DNA from: an uncultured Rhodocyclaceae bacterium
GTDB lineage: Bacteria > Pseudomonadota > Gammaproteobacteria > Burkholderiales > Rhodocyclaceae
Direction of reading: 5' to 3'
DNA: 10,700 nt
Assembly: GCA_903930805.1 (NCBI GenBank)
Contig: CAIYZZ010000254.1
Span: 1 to 10,700, forward strand
The notes under the pieces are model-generated. The model saw nothing but the letters and a program-made list of their open reading frames with translations. It did no database searches and was not told where the DNA came from. Below, piece after piece: positions 1 through 7,086 of the stretch. Within the stretch, counting starts at the first letter, position 1, and each line of letters opens with the position of its first letter. The translations under genes were made by a program, and so were the position numbers.

Positions 1-1188
1 CGTTGCTCCGTCGAGGAGGCTGATGTTGTGGGCCGGGTCGATCCGGGTACCGCCATCCTCTATCCGATCCTGTTGAAGGACCGGGCCGAACTGCTGGTCG
101 AGACGGCGAAAGGGCTATCGCGTTTCGGCGTGTCGATCGCCGGGGGGCGCATTCGCGATGCCGCACGGGATTTCGCAGCGGCACTGCGCGCCGGCGATAC
201 AGGCTATGCCGTGCCGGCTCGTTGGCTCTACGATGCTCTGATCGGTCCGGTCGTGCCGCTCCTCACCGAGCAGCAAGTGCAGACACTGATTATCGTCGCC
301 GACGGTGAACTTCGCCTGGTGCCATTCGCCGCCTTGCGCAACGATACGGGCTTCCTGATCGAGCGCTACGCGATTGCGGCGGTGACCGGCATGAGCCTGA
401 CAAACGTGAGCGTGATGACGGGCAAGACGCCGAAAGCGCTGCTGGCAGGGGTGGCTGACCCCGGCGATGTTGTCGACAAGCTGGCCAATATCGAAGTATT
501 GAGGAGCGGTGGCGGCACATCGCGTAGTCTGCAGCCCGGCGGTAACCTGAGCAAGGGACGCTCGCTGCGCTCCACCGCGAGCGTCGGGCAAAACACCGCA
601 ACCAGCCGCGATGTGCGAGCAGCAGAACTGAAGAAGAGCTTGGCCCTGCCCGGTGTCAAGGATGAAATCAAATCCATCGGCGCAGCGCTATCGGGCAACG
701 TGCTGCTCGACGGCGCTTTCACGGTCGACCGCTTCCGTGATGAAGCCGAGGCCGGTGGCTACCGCATCGTGCACATTGCCTCGCACGGCGTCTTCGGTGG
801 CAGTTCGGAGAGCAGCTTCATCCTCGCCTACGACGACCTGCTCAGCATCAACCGGCTGCAGTCCGTGCTGCAATCCGAAGTCCTGCAGCGCACCCCGATC
901 GAGTTGCTGACGCTTTCGGCCTGCGAAACGGCAGAAGGCAACGACCGCGCCCCGCTCGGCATCGCCGGTGCCGCCATCCGCGCACGCGCAAAGAGCGTGC
1001 TCGGAACACTCTGGCCGGTGGAGGATAATGCCGCCCGCATGACTATGGAAACCTTCTACTCGGGCATCGTTGGCAAGATGAGCAAGGCGGCCGCGCTACA
1101 GCAGGCGCAGTTCCGCTTGATCAAGGACTCCAACTTCGGCCATCCTTTCTTCTGGGCACCGTTCATCCTGATAGGCAACTGGAGGTAA
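1..1188 (+). CDS. CHAT-domain (caspase-like) protein, 5' end cut by window edge
   Basis: C-terminal part of a CHAT-domain protein, a caspase/separase-like cysteine peptidase family usually found behind TPR repeats. The reading frame is open to base 1, so the GTG at 28 is probably internal and the true start lies outside the window. Numbering from that GTG, the opening DPGTAILYPIL and the block VQTLIIVADGELRLVPFAAL (about residues 84-103) are typical of the N-terminal half of CHAT. The putative catalytic dyad is His253 in HIASHG and Cys299 in LSACETA, followed by the family block GTLWPVEDNAARM and the C-terminal FFWAPFILIGNW. Both catalytic residues are present, so it may be active. Residues about 150-205 are a Gly/Ser/Arg-rich, probably disordered insert. 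Its stop is 3 bases before tpsA and its last codons supply the tpsA ribosome binding site. Its substrate is unknown. The family is clear; the biological role is not. Confidence 0.9.
   Translation, partial: RCSVEEADVVGRVDPGTAILYPILLKDRAELLVETAKGLSRFGVSIAGGRIRDAARDFAAALRAGDTGYAVPARWLYDALIGPVVPLLTEQQVQTLIIVADGELRLVPFAALRNDTGFLIERYAIAAVTGMSLTNVSVMTGKTPKALLAGVADPGDVVDKLANIEVLRSGGGTSRSLQPGGNLSKGRSLRSTASVGQNTATSRDVRAAELKKSLALPGVKDEIKSIGAALSGNVLLDGAFTVDRFRDEAEAGGYRIVHIASHGVFGGSSESSFILAYDDLLSINRLQSVLQSEVLQRTPIELLTLSACETAEGNDRAPLGIAGAAIRARAKSVLGTLWPVEDNAARMTMETFYSGIVGKMSKAAALQQAQFRLIKDSNFGHPFFWAPFILIGNWR
1181..1185 (+). promoter_or_regulatory. Shine-Dalgarno for tpsA, inside the CHAT gene's last codons
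   Basis: GGAGG lies 6 bases before the ATG at 1192 and forms part of the final Trp-Arg-stop codons of the upstream gene. It supports the 1192 start over the in-frame ATG at 1207. It also implies that tpsA translation is coupled to the CHAT gene. Confidence 0.75.
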
Positions 1189-1191
1189 CCA

Positions 1192-4100
1192 ATGATTGCT
1201 TTGAACATGAACCTTCCAATCAAAGGCAGGGGGTTTCTCGGCCTAGCCTTATTGGGGGCTGCGATGTTAGTTGCGCCGCAGGCTCTGGCAGCAACGGTTA
1301 TCGCCGGCCCGTCGGGTAGCTGCTCTGGAACTTGTTCGATATCTCAGAGTTCCGGTTCTTTGTCTGGGAGCAATCTGTTTCATAGCTTTACGAAATTCAG
1401 TATTGGCAGCGGAGACACGGTTACCTTTGCAGCGGCACCGGCAACGACGATCAACAATTTATTTACTCGTGTGACGGGGGGGGTAAGGTCGACTATCGAA
1501 GGAACTTTGAGCCTTGAGGCAGGAGCGGGTAGCCGAAACTTTTACTTGATCAATCCTGCTGGCGTGACCTTTGGTGCTGGGGCCACGATTGATGTACCGG
1601 GTGCATTCCATGCCAGCACGGCGGACTATATCAAGTTTCCCGATGGAAACTTTTATGCGGATACGACCCGCACGAGCACATTATCCAGCGCCCCCCCGGA
1701 AGCCTTCGGATTCCTGGGCACCAATCGCGGGATGAGAGATTTGGCAGGTGCGGTTTTATCGACTTCGGGAACGCTGGATCTTGTTGCCGGCGATATCACC
1801 ATCGATGGCGGCGGATGGGGTGATGGCATCAGCAATACGACCGGTGATGTTCGTCTCGTGGCTGTAGGTAACCAGACTTTAGAGGTTCCTCTGACAGGTA
1901 CTGTGACGGGCATGCGGGGTGATCTACAGATCGTCAATGGTGGAGTCGTTGAAACTTGGACAGACACCATTAGTAAGGCGGGTAATTTATTTGTTTCAGC
2001 TGGCACACTTTCTATTTTAGGCACGGGCGGGAGGAGCAAGCTGCAGTCCACCACTGATGTGGATTCTGGCGATGCCGGTAATGTGTCAGTGGTTGTCACT
2101 GGCCCTGTCGTGTTGGATTATGGTTTTCTGCGCAGCGACACGAAATGGCATGGCAATGCCGGTAATGTGAGCTTGTCCGCGGGCAGTTTGGCGTTGGGTA
2201 ACAGTTCATGGATATCGAGTGACTCACTGGGAGATGGCTTTGGCTGGGGTCTTGGTAAGGGTGGGAACATCATGGTTACGGTGTCAGGTCATACCTCGAT
2301 ATCGAGCGGGTCATGGATTTCCTCGGATGCCTATGCTGACGGGAATGCGGGTTCCGTGAATGTGACCACGGGAACGCTTCGCATTGATGGCAGTATGGCC
2401 CGCTCCGGCATCAGCAGTGAAGCCGATGTTGGTGGGAATTCGGGATTCGGACAAGGGGGGGGAGTGATCGTCAATGTTACGGGGGGGGATGCCGTATTGG
2501 TCGAGGGTGGCCGCATTTCGACGAATGCTTCTGGTCCGGGCAACGCCGGAACAGTGACTGTCAATGTTTCGGCAGGAAATCTGATTATTGATGGCAGAGG
2601 ATTGGTTGATCCAACCACCAGCGATGGCCAAACAGGAATTTTTAGCAGTACAGGCACGTCCAGCCTGGGTGATGCGGGTCCGGTGACTGTCTCGGTCAGG
2701 GGTGCGCTAGAAATCAAGAATGGCGGCAACATCTCGACAACTGCCAAAGGGATTGACTATGGCAGTGCCGGAGCAATCGACGTCACGGCCGCCAGTCTAT
2801 TGATCGATGGAGTCTATTCGGATGGCGATGGGACGGGAATTTTTAGCCAGGCCAAGTCTGACCTGGGTGGAAACAGCGGTTCGGTAACGCTCAGGGTACG
2901 GGACAACTTGAGCATCATGAATGATGGCGCGATCAGCACGTCTACTTGGGCGGGTGATGCAGGCGTAATTGTCATTACCGCTGGATCTATCGATATTGCT
3001 AACAATTCAGGCATTTTTAGTAAGGCAAACTACGCTCCAGGATTGGTAAGTATTGGAGATGCTGGATTGATCGACATCACTGCAACCGGACATGTTTCGA
3101 TTGCCAATGGTTCCAATATATCTTCTGATACAACTTCTGTCGGCAATGCTGGGTCAGTCCAAGTGTCTGCAGGTAGCTTGACTATGGATGGAATGGGATC
3201 TGGCGGTTATACCGGCATCTTTAGCGATGCCAACTCGGGTAGCAGCGGCGATGCCGGTAACGTTGACGTGACGGTTGCAGGTGCATTGAAGATTTTCAAT
3301 GGCGCTTGGATTTCCTCGGATACCTATGATATCGGCAATGCCGGCAAAGTCAGTGTGCGTGCCGGAAGCCTGGCGATCGATAGGCAGGGAAACGATCGTG
3401 TTACCGGGATCTCCAGCGATGCCATCTACAACATTTATTATGTGACAGGGAATGCCGGTAACATTGACGTGACGGTTGCCGGTCAGTTGTCGATCCTGAA
3501 TGGTGGACGGATTTCCTCGCTAACGGAGGGAGAGGGTGTTGCTGGCCATGTAGATGTCAGTGCTGGGAATCTGCTGCTTTCCGGAAAGTACTCTTGGTAT
3601 CGGTCGGGCGTCCTCTACGATTCGCCCAGCAGCATCGATGCATCGGCTGGTGTGATTTCCTCCGGCCAGACCGGCAGTGTAACGGTGAATGTGGCTGGTA
3701 CAACAACCTTGCAGAACAGCGCAGAGATCTCCATCAAGAACTATGCGACGGTCGCAGACCCCACCGTGTTGTTCCCGACAACACTGACGATTACTTCGCC
3801 CAACCTGACGCTGAGTAACAGTGCCATTACCGCCGCTTCGACCGGTAACGTCTCGGCGAGCAATATCACGGTGAACGTCAGGGATACCCTCCACCTAGAC
3901 CCGAGCCAGATTACTACGAGCGCCAACCTGGGCAACGGTGGTTCGATCTTCATCAACGGCGGCCGTCTGGTCTGGCTGGACAACTCGCAGATCACCACCT
4001 CGGTGGCCGGTCTCACGGGCAACGGCGGCGATATCCACATCACCGCCGACAACCTGGTGTTGTCGACTGGCTTCATTCAGGCCAATACTGCGGCGACCAA

Positions 4101-4503
4101 CGCTTTGGGCGGCAACATCGTGCTGAACATTGGCGCGCTGATTCCGAGTGGAGGCATCCTCTACGTCGGCGGTGATACGCCCTATCGCTTCCAGCCCTAC
4201 ATTTTCGGCTACAACGTGATCCAGGCGGCGGCACCGGATGGTGTGAGCGGTGCCATCGAGATCACTTCGCCGACGATCGATCTGTCCGGCAGCCTGGCCG
4301 GTCTGAGTACCCGGGTGCTGGATAGCGGCGGCCTGGGACGCAATCCCTGCCGGACTGGTGGTAGTTCACTGGGGGTAGTCGGGCGTGGTGGTCTGCCTTC
4401 GCCCACCAGCGGACCTTTGCGTATTGATGAGACACCGGAGCGTGGAGCCGCCGGTGCATCGGCAGGTTCGTTCAAACTGGCAGCGCTCGGGTGCGGGATC
4501 TGA
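1192..4503 (+). CDS. TpsA: filamentous haemagglutinin-type secreted exoprotein
   Basis: Large two-partner-secretion exoprotein of 1103 residues, expected on the cell surface as a right-handed beta-helix. Residues 1-33 are a Sec signal peptide (KGR, a hydrophobic stretch, then PQALA before ATV). The TPS / haemagglutination-activity domain follows, roughly residues 34-200, with FHSFTKFSI and the NPNG-type motif in the variant form INPAGVTFG. About nine imperfect repeats of 64-74 residues run from residue ~292 to ~850, with recurring GNAGNV, ISSD and TGIFS motifs. The C-terminal domain ends with GRGGLPSPTSGPL, a tail I associate with cyanobacterial-type TpsA proteins. Only four cysteines are visible: 44 and 48 near the start, 1053 and 1101 near the end. 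Three runs of eight G and one of seven C make it a candidate for on/off switching. The middle of the gene is AT-richer than its ends. The ligand is unknown; an adhesin or biofilm role is inferred from the family. Confidence 0.92.
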   Translation: MIALNMNLPIKGRGFLGLALLGAAMLVAPQALAATVIAGPSGSCSGTCSISQSSGSLSGSNLFHSFTKFSIGSGDTVTFAAAPATTINNLFTRVTGGVRSTIEGTLSLEAGAGSRNFYLINPAGVTFGAGATIDVPGAFHASTADYIKFPDGNFYADTTRTSTLSSAPPEAFGFLGTNRGMRDLAGAVLSTSGTLDLVAGDITIDGGGWGDGISNTTGDVRLVAVGNQTLEVPLTGTVTGMRGDLQIVNGGVVETWTDTISKAGNLFVSAGTLSILGTGGRSKLQSTTDVDSGDAGNVSVVVTGPVVLDYGFLRSDTKWHGNAGNVSLSAGSLALGNSSWISSDSLGDGFGWGLGKGGNIMVTVSGHTSISSGSWISSDAYADGNAGSVNVTTGTLRIDGSMARSGISSEADVGGNSGFGQGGGVIVNVTGGDAVLVEGGRISTNASGPGNAGTVTVNVSAGNLIIDGRGLVDPTTSDGQTGIFSSTGTSSLGDAGPVTVSVRGALEIKNGGNISTTAKGIDYGSAGAIDVTAASLLIDGVYSDGDGTGIFSQAKSDLGGNSGSVTLRVRDNLSIMNDGAISTSTWAGDAGVIVITAGSIDIANNSGIFSKANYAPGLVSIGDAGLIDITATGHVSIANGSNISSDTTSVGNAGSVQVSAGSLTMDGMGSGGYTGIFSDANSGSSGDAGNVDVTVAGALKIFNGAWISSDTYDIGNAGKVSVRAGSLAIDRQGNDRVTGISSDAIYNIYYVTGNAGNIDVTVAGQLSILNGGRISSLTEGEGVAGHVDVSAGNLLLSGKYSWYRSGVLYDSPSSIDASAGVISSGQTGSVTVNVAGTTTLQNSAEISIKNYATVADPTVLFPTTLTITSPNLTLSNSAITAASTGNVSASNITVNVRDTLHLDPSQITTSANLGNGGSIFINGGRLVWLDNSQITTSVAGLTGNGGDIHITADNLVLSTGFIQANTAATNALGGNIVLNIGALIPSGGILYVGGDTPYRFQPYIFGYNVIQAAAPDGVSGAIEITSPTIDLSGSLAGLSTRVLDSGGLGRNPCRTGGSSLGVVGRGGLPSPTSGPLRIDETPERGAAGASAGSFKLAALGCGI
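1476..1483 (+). repeat. Poly-G tract (G8) in the TPS domain of tpsA
   Basis: A run of eight G encodes Gly-Gly-Val after Thr95. With seven G the next codon becomes TAA (bases 1484-1486). With nine G a TGA follows within about a dozen codons. Either change would remove almost the whole protein. Confidence 0.9.
1691..1697 (+). repeat. Poly-C tract (C7) in tpsA
   Basis: A run of seven C spans the codons of Ala-Pro-Pro in SAPPEAF. It is shorter than the G8 tracts. A one-base loss would shift the frame to a TGA about a dozen codons on. Confidence 0.85.
2455..2462 (+). repeat. Second poly-G tract (G8) in tpsA
   Basis: A run of eight G encodes the Gly-rich turn in GQGGGVIV. With seven G the frame reads GAG then TGA (bases 2465-2467), an immediate stop inside the repeat region. 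Confidence 0.9.
2481..2488 (+). repeat. Third poly-G tract (G8) in tpsA
   Basis: A run of eight G encodes TGGD and starts only 19 bases after the second tract ends. Loss of one G leads to a TGA about 25 codons downstream. Confidence 0.9.
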
Positions 4504-6209
4504 TGATGGAAAACATGACAAGGAAGCGTTATGCGGGGCTTGCCGCCGTCCTAGCCCTGATCGTTGGCTACGGAAACCAGGCTTCGGCGCTGGATTCCGC
4601 AGATCATCCGAACATGCAGGAGTTGCAGCGTCCAGACTTCCTGCCGGCAAAACCACCGGAGCATTTCGAGTTGCCACCCGTGACGATTCCCTCACAGGCT
4701 GCCCCGCGTGATGTGCTGGCCGGACAGGTGTTGCAGCGGGTCCAGTTTCACGGTAATCGGGTTATTGCCGCCGAAGAACTGGAAAAGGTAGCCGGCCCCT
4801 GGCTGGGCAAGTCGGTCGGCGTAGCCGATCTCGAGAGCCTGCGTCTGGAGTTGACGCGCCACTACATCGGCAAGGGTTACATCAATTCGGGTGCGCTGCT
4901 CGCGTCGACCGCGCTGGCGGAAGGTGGTGTCGTCACGTTCGATATTGTCGAAGGACGGCTGACGGACATCAGGACTGGCGGCCTTGATGGACTCGATCCG
5001 GAATATGTGAAGGCAAAACTGCTGCCAGACCCCGATGCGGCGTTCAATGTTGACCGGCTGCGCGAAAATTTCCAGTTGCTGCTGGATGACCCGCTATTTA
5101 CGCGCATCAACGCACAATTGGCCCCGGGACAGAAACCGGGTGAGTCGTTGCTGAACCTCGAGATGCAGCGGGCGCGGCCATATCACCTGACCGTCCAGCT
5201 GAACAACTATCGCCCGTCCTCCATCGGCGAAGAAACCTTGGGTGTGACTGGGGGAGTACGCAACCTGACCGGTCGCGGCGATGCGCTGGAGGGGTATGTG
5301 CAGAAGCCTCTCGAGGGCGATCAGGCATATCGAAGCGGCTTCACTTGGCAGATGCCCCTCAACTACGCAGGCACGGGGCTGACCCTGCAGGCGGATGACG
5401 GCGAGTCGATGGTTATCGAGGAGCCGTTGCGGGCAATCAACATTAGGAGTCTCCTGACCAGTTGGGAAGCCGGCCTCAGCCAAACGCTGCTCGACCGACT
5501 GAACCACCGCCTAGCGATCGGAGTGAACTACCTCTCCCGCGTGAACAAGACCTACCTTGACGGGGTACCCTTCTCGTTTGTCGCTGGCGAGCCCGACGGA
5601 GTGACGCGGGCGAAGACGGTCAAGTTCTGGCAGGAATACACCTATCGCTCCGAGCGGCAGGTGCTGGCCCTGCGTTCGACCTTCGCCCATACCCGCAACA
5701 ACCTCCAGCAGATCGCTGGGCTGCCAACCAATGTACAACCTGCCGACAGCTACAGTATGTGGCTGGGTCAGGCTCAATATGTGCACAAGTTGACCGACGA
5801 GGGAACCCAATTCATCACGCGGCTGGTCGTGCAGGATACGTCGCACAAGCTGCTGTCGATGGATGGCATGTCCATCGGTGGGGTGGCGACCGTGCGGGGC
5901 TTCCGCGAGAACCAGATGATCCGCGACAAGGGTTACGTCGGCAACTTCGAGCTGGACATCCCGGTCATGAAGAACTCCGACAGCCACTCGGTCAACCTGA
6001 TCCCCTTCCTCGATTACGGCAGGGGACACAACGTTGGCGATACGGCCCAGACGATTTCTTCCGGCGGCATGGCCGTGCGCTGGCGCTGGAACGATTTAAC
6101 CCTCGATCTGGCACTGGCTCGGCGGCTCACGAAGCCTGATGAAATGCAGTTCGGCAAACACACGTTACAGGATCAGGGCATCCACCTGCAGCTCTCCTAC
6201 AAGATGTAG
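4503..6209 (+). CDS. TpsB: ShlB/FhaC/HecB-family outer-membrane transporter
   Basis: Outer-membrane pore that should export the adjacent TpsA from the periplasm. From the ATG at 4503 it has 568 residues, close to the family's usual ~560. That ATG overlaps the tpsA TGA by one base; ATGs at 4506 and 4515 are also possible, and a GGGA at 4495-4498 sits 4 and 7 bases before the first two. Residues 1-29 form a signal peptide ending QASA. A proline-rich linker follows, then two POTRA domains (about 72-155 and 155-225; for example RVQFHGNRVI and VVTFDIVEGRLTDI), then a beta-barrel from about residue 226. The conserved loop-6 motif VRGF is at 464-467, followed by RENQMIRDKGY. The protein ends in YKM, not the usual terminal Phe of barrel proteins. 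TpsA and TpsB adjacent and overlapping is the classic arrangement for a cognate pair. Confidence 0.93.
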   Translation: MMENMTRKRYAGLAAVLALIVGYGNQASALDSADHPNMQELQRPDFLPAKPPEHFELPPVTIPSQAAPRDVLAGQVLQRVQFHGNRVIAAEELEKVAGPWLGKSVGVADLESLRLELTRHYIGKGYINSGALLASTALAEGGVVTFDIVEGRLTDIRTGGLDGLDPEYVKAKLLPDPDAAFNVDRLRENFQLLLDDPLFTRINAQLAPGQKPGESLLNLEMQRARPYHLTVQLNNYRPSSIGEETLGVTGGVRNLTGRGDALEGYVQKPLEGDQAYRSGFTWQMPLNYAGTGLTLQADDGESMVIEEPLRAINIRSLLTSWEAGLSQTLLDRLNHRLAIGVNYLSRVNKTYLDGVPFSFVAGEPDGVTRAKTVKFWQEYTYRSERQVLALRSTFAHTRNNLQQIAGLPTNVQPADSYSMWLGQAQYVHKLTDEGTQFITRLVVQDTSHKLLSMDGMSIGGVATVRGFRENQMIRDKGYVGNFELDIPVMKNSDSHSVNLIPFLDYGRGHNVGDTAQTISSGGMAVRWRWNDLTLDLALARRLTKPDEMQFGKHTLQDQGIHLQLSYKM

Positions 6210-6224
6210 GCCGAGTTGCTCGGC
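6210..6224. terminator. Perfect hairpin in the convergent gap, possible terminator
   Basis: GCCGAG-TTG-CTCGGC forms a 6-bp stem with a 3-base loop directly after the tpsB stop, in the 36-base gap (6210-6245) where two convergent operons meet. There is no T-run on either side, so a standard rho-independent terminator is not supported. The location is the main argument. Confidence 0.35.
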
Positions 6225-6245
6225 GGATCAGCAGTCGGTGGGGGA

Positions 6246-7070
6246 TCATTCCGCCAGGGTTTTTAGCACCTCGTCATCCGGGCGTTCCTGTGCAAGGCTC
6301 TTCCACAGTTCCCGGGCATCGGCCAGTGCACCGGCTTCCCGAAGTTGCGCCGCATACAGGACGCGGCGGCCAAATGGTGCATCGGGGGCAGGCTTCAACT
6401 CGGCGAGGCGCTTGATCGTATCCCCTGGCGCGACGGAAAAGCTTGCTGAGGCATCCGAGATTGTCCGGCCGTCGGCACCGATGGCCTCGATGCGCCAGTT
6501 GTAACGCTCACCGGCATGCAAGCTGCGGTCTCGCGGCACCGCCAGTTCGGTGACGGCGGCAGTCTTCTCCCAGACCACGCCATTCTGATCCTTCAGCACA
6601 AGACGGTAGCTGACGGCACCATCGACGCCGCTCCACTGGAATACGGGTGTCTCGGTAACGACGGTGGTGCGTGCCGGCGAATTGAGCACCGGCACGTTGA
6701 ACTTGCGCATGCTGCGCATCACTAGCGTCGCCTGCGCCACTTTTGCCGTTGCCACCTTCACCTCGGGCAGGTTCTTCGCCGGTAGCGGCTTGGTCTCGAC
6801 GGGCTTGCCATCGGTGGTCCTGAGTCCGTCAGCGGCGACAACGTACTTGCCACTTCCCTTCAGAACGTATTCGCGGCCGCTGACCAAGTCGACCGCGACC
6901 AGTTGCGTGCCGGCCGCCAATGTCAGGCGTGCGCCATCGGGAATTTCGGCAAGCGTTGCCACTGGGCTCTTTCCCTCGATCTCGGCCTTGCCACTGATAT
7001 CAGTCACCAGCAAACCCGCCATGGTGCCTTGGGTAACCAGCAAGAGAGAAGTCATCAGTATGCGTTTCAT
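6246..7070 (-). CDS. Exported FecR-domain protein with an Fn3-like domain
   Basis: A 274-residue exported protein of unknown function. The start is the ATG at 7068-7070, preceded by AAAGGA with the core AGGA 9 bases away, and followed by a signal peptide MKRILMTSLLLVTQGTMA. The frame stays open upstream to 7295, but that part lies inside the cyclase gene and does not look like a protein N-terminus. Residues 20-85 resemble a FecR domain (GKAEIEG, then PDGARLTLAAGTQLVAVDL, then KGSGKYVV). Residues about 138-213 resemble an Ig/Fn3-like sandwich (PVFQWSGVDGAVSYRLVLKD, then RYNWRIEAI). The last ~55 residues (RVLYAAQLREAGALADAREL and on) look like one or two TPR-type helices. True FecR is an inner-membrane anti-sigma regulator; this protein has no cytoplasmic anti-sigma part, so it is more likely periplasmic. 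It follows the CHASE2 cyclase by 16 bases and is probably in its operon. Domain calls are by eye. Confidence 0.8.
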   Translation of the reverse strand: MKRILMTSLLLVTQGTMAGLLVTDISGKAEIEGKSPVATLAEIPDGARLTLAAGTQLVAVDLVSGREYVLKGSGKYVVAADGLRTTDGKPVETKPLPAKNLPEVKVATAKVAQATLVMRSMRKFNVPVLNSPARTTVVTETPVFQWSGVDGAVSYRLVLKDQNGVVWEKTAAVTELAVPRDRSLHAGERYNWRIEAIGADGRTISDASASFSVAPGDTIKRLAELKPAPDAPFGRRVLYAAQLREAGALADARELWKSLAQERPDDEVLKTLAE

Positions 7071-7079
7071 GTCATTCCA

Positions 7080-7085
7080 TCCTTT
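7080..7085 (-). promoter_or_regulatory. Shine-Dalgarno deciding the fecR-like start
   Basis: On the minus strand this reads AAAGGA, with AGGA 9 bases before the ATG at 7070. It lies in the 16-base gap after the cyclase stop and rules in favour of the short, signal-peptide-bearing form. Confidence 0.6.
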
Positions 7086-7086
7086 C

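Larger units (their letters stand above)
2065..3740 (+). repeat. Degenerate protein repeats of 64-74 residues in tpsA
   Basis: Units start near 2068, 2257, 2452, 2668, 2866, 3055, 3247, 3448 and 3670. Each alternates a half of the form GxAGxVxVxVxGxLxIxNG followed by ISS, and a half of the form GSLxIDG followed by a TGIFS-like motif. Some copies are still close in DNA: bases 3251-3282 and 3452-3483 match at 30 of 32 positions, and 2314-2335 and 3307-3328 at 21 of 22. This is consistent with growth of the beta-helix by internal duplication. Confidence 0.8.

Noticed and set aside
28..30. GTG as the start of the CHAT gene
   Set aside because: The frame is open to base 1 and the first residues already look like the inside of a CHAT domain, so the gene most likely begins outside the window.
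142..147. Run of six G in the CHAT gene
   Set aside because: Shorter than the tracts in tpsA and expected by chance in GC-rich DNA; not treated as a switching site.
2065..3740. CRISPR-like direct repeats
   Set aside because: The repeats are degenerate, in frame and coding, with a period near 200 bases; they are protein repeats of a beta-helix.
4491..4502. GTG at 4491 as the tpsB start
   Set aside because: It lies inside tpsA and adds four residues before a better ATG pair at 4503/4506 with a GGGA upstream. I cannot fully exclude it.
5511..6029. Minus-strand open frame of 172 codons inside tpsB
   Set aside because: Antisense shadow of the TpsB barrel region; no signal or domain is seen.
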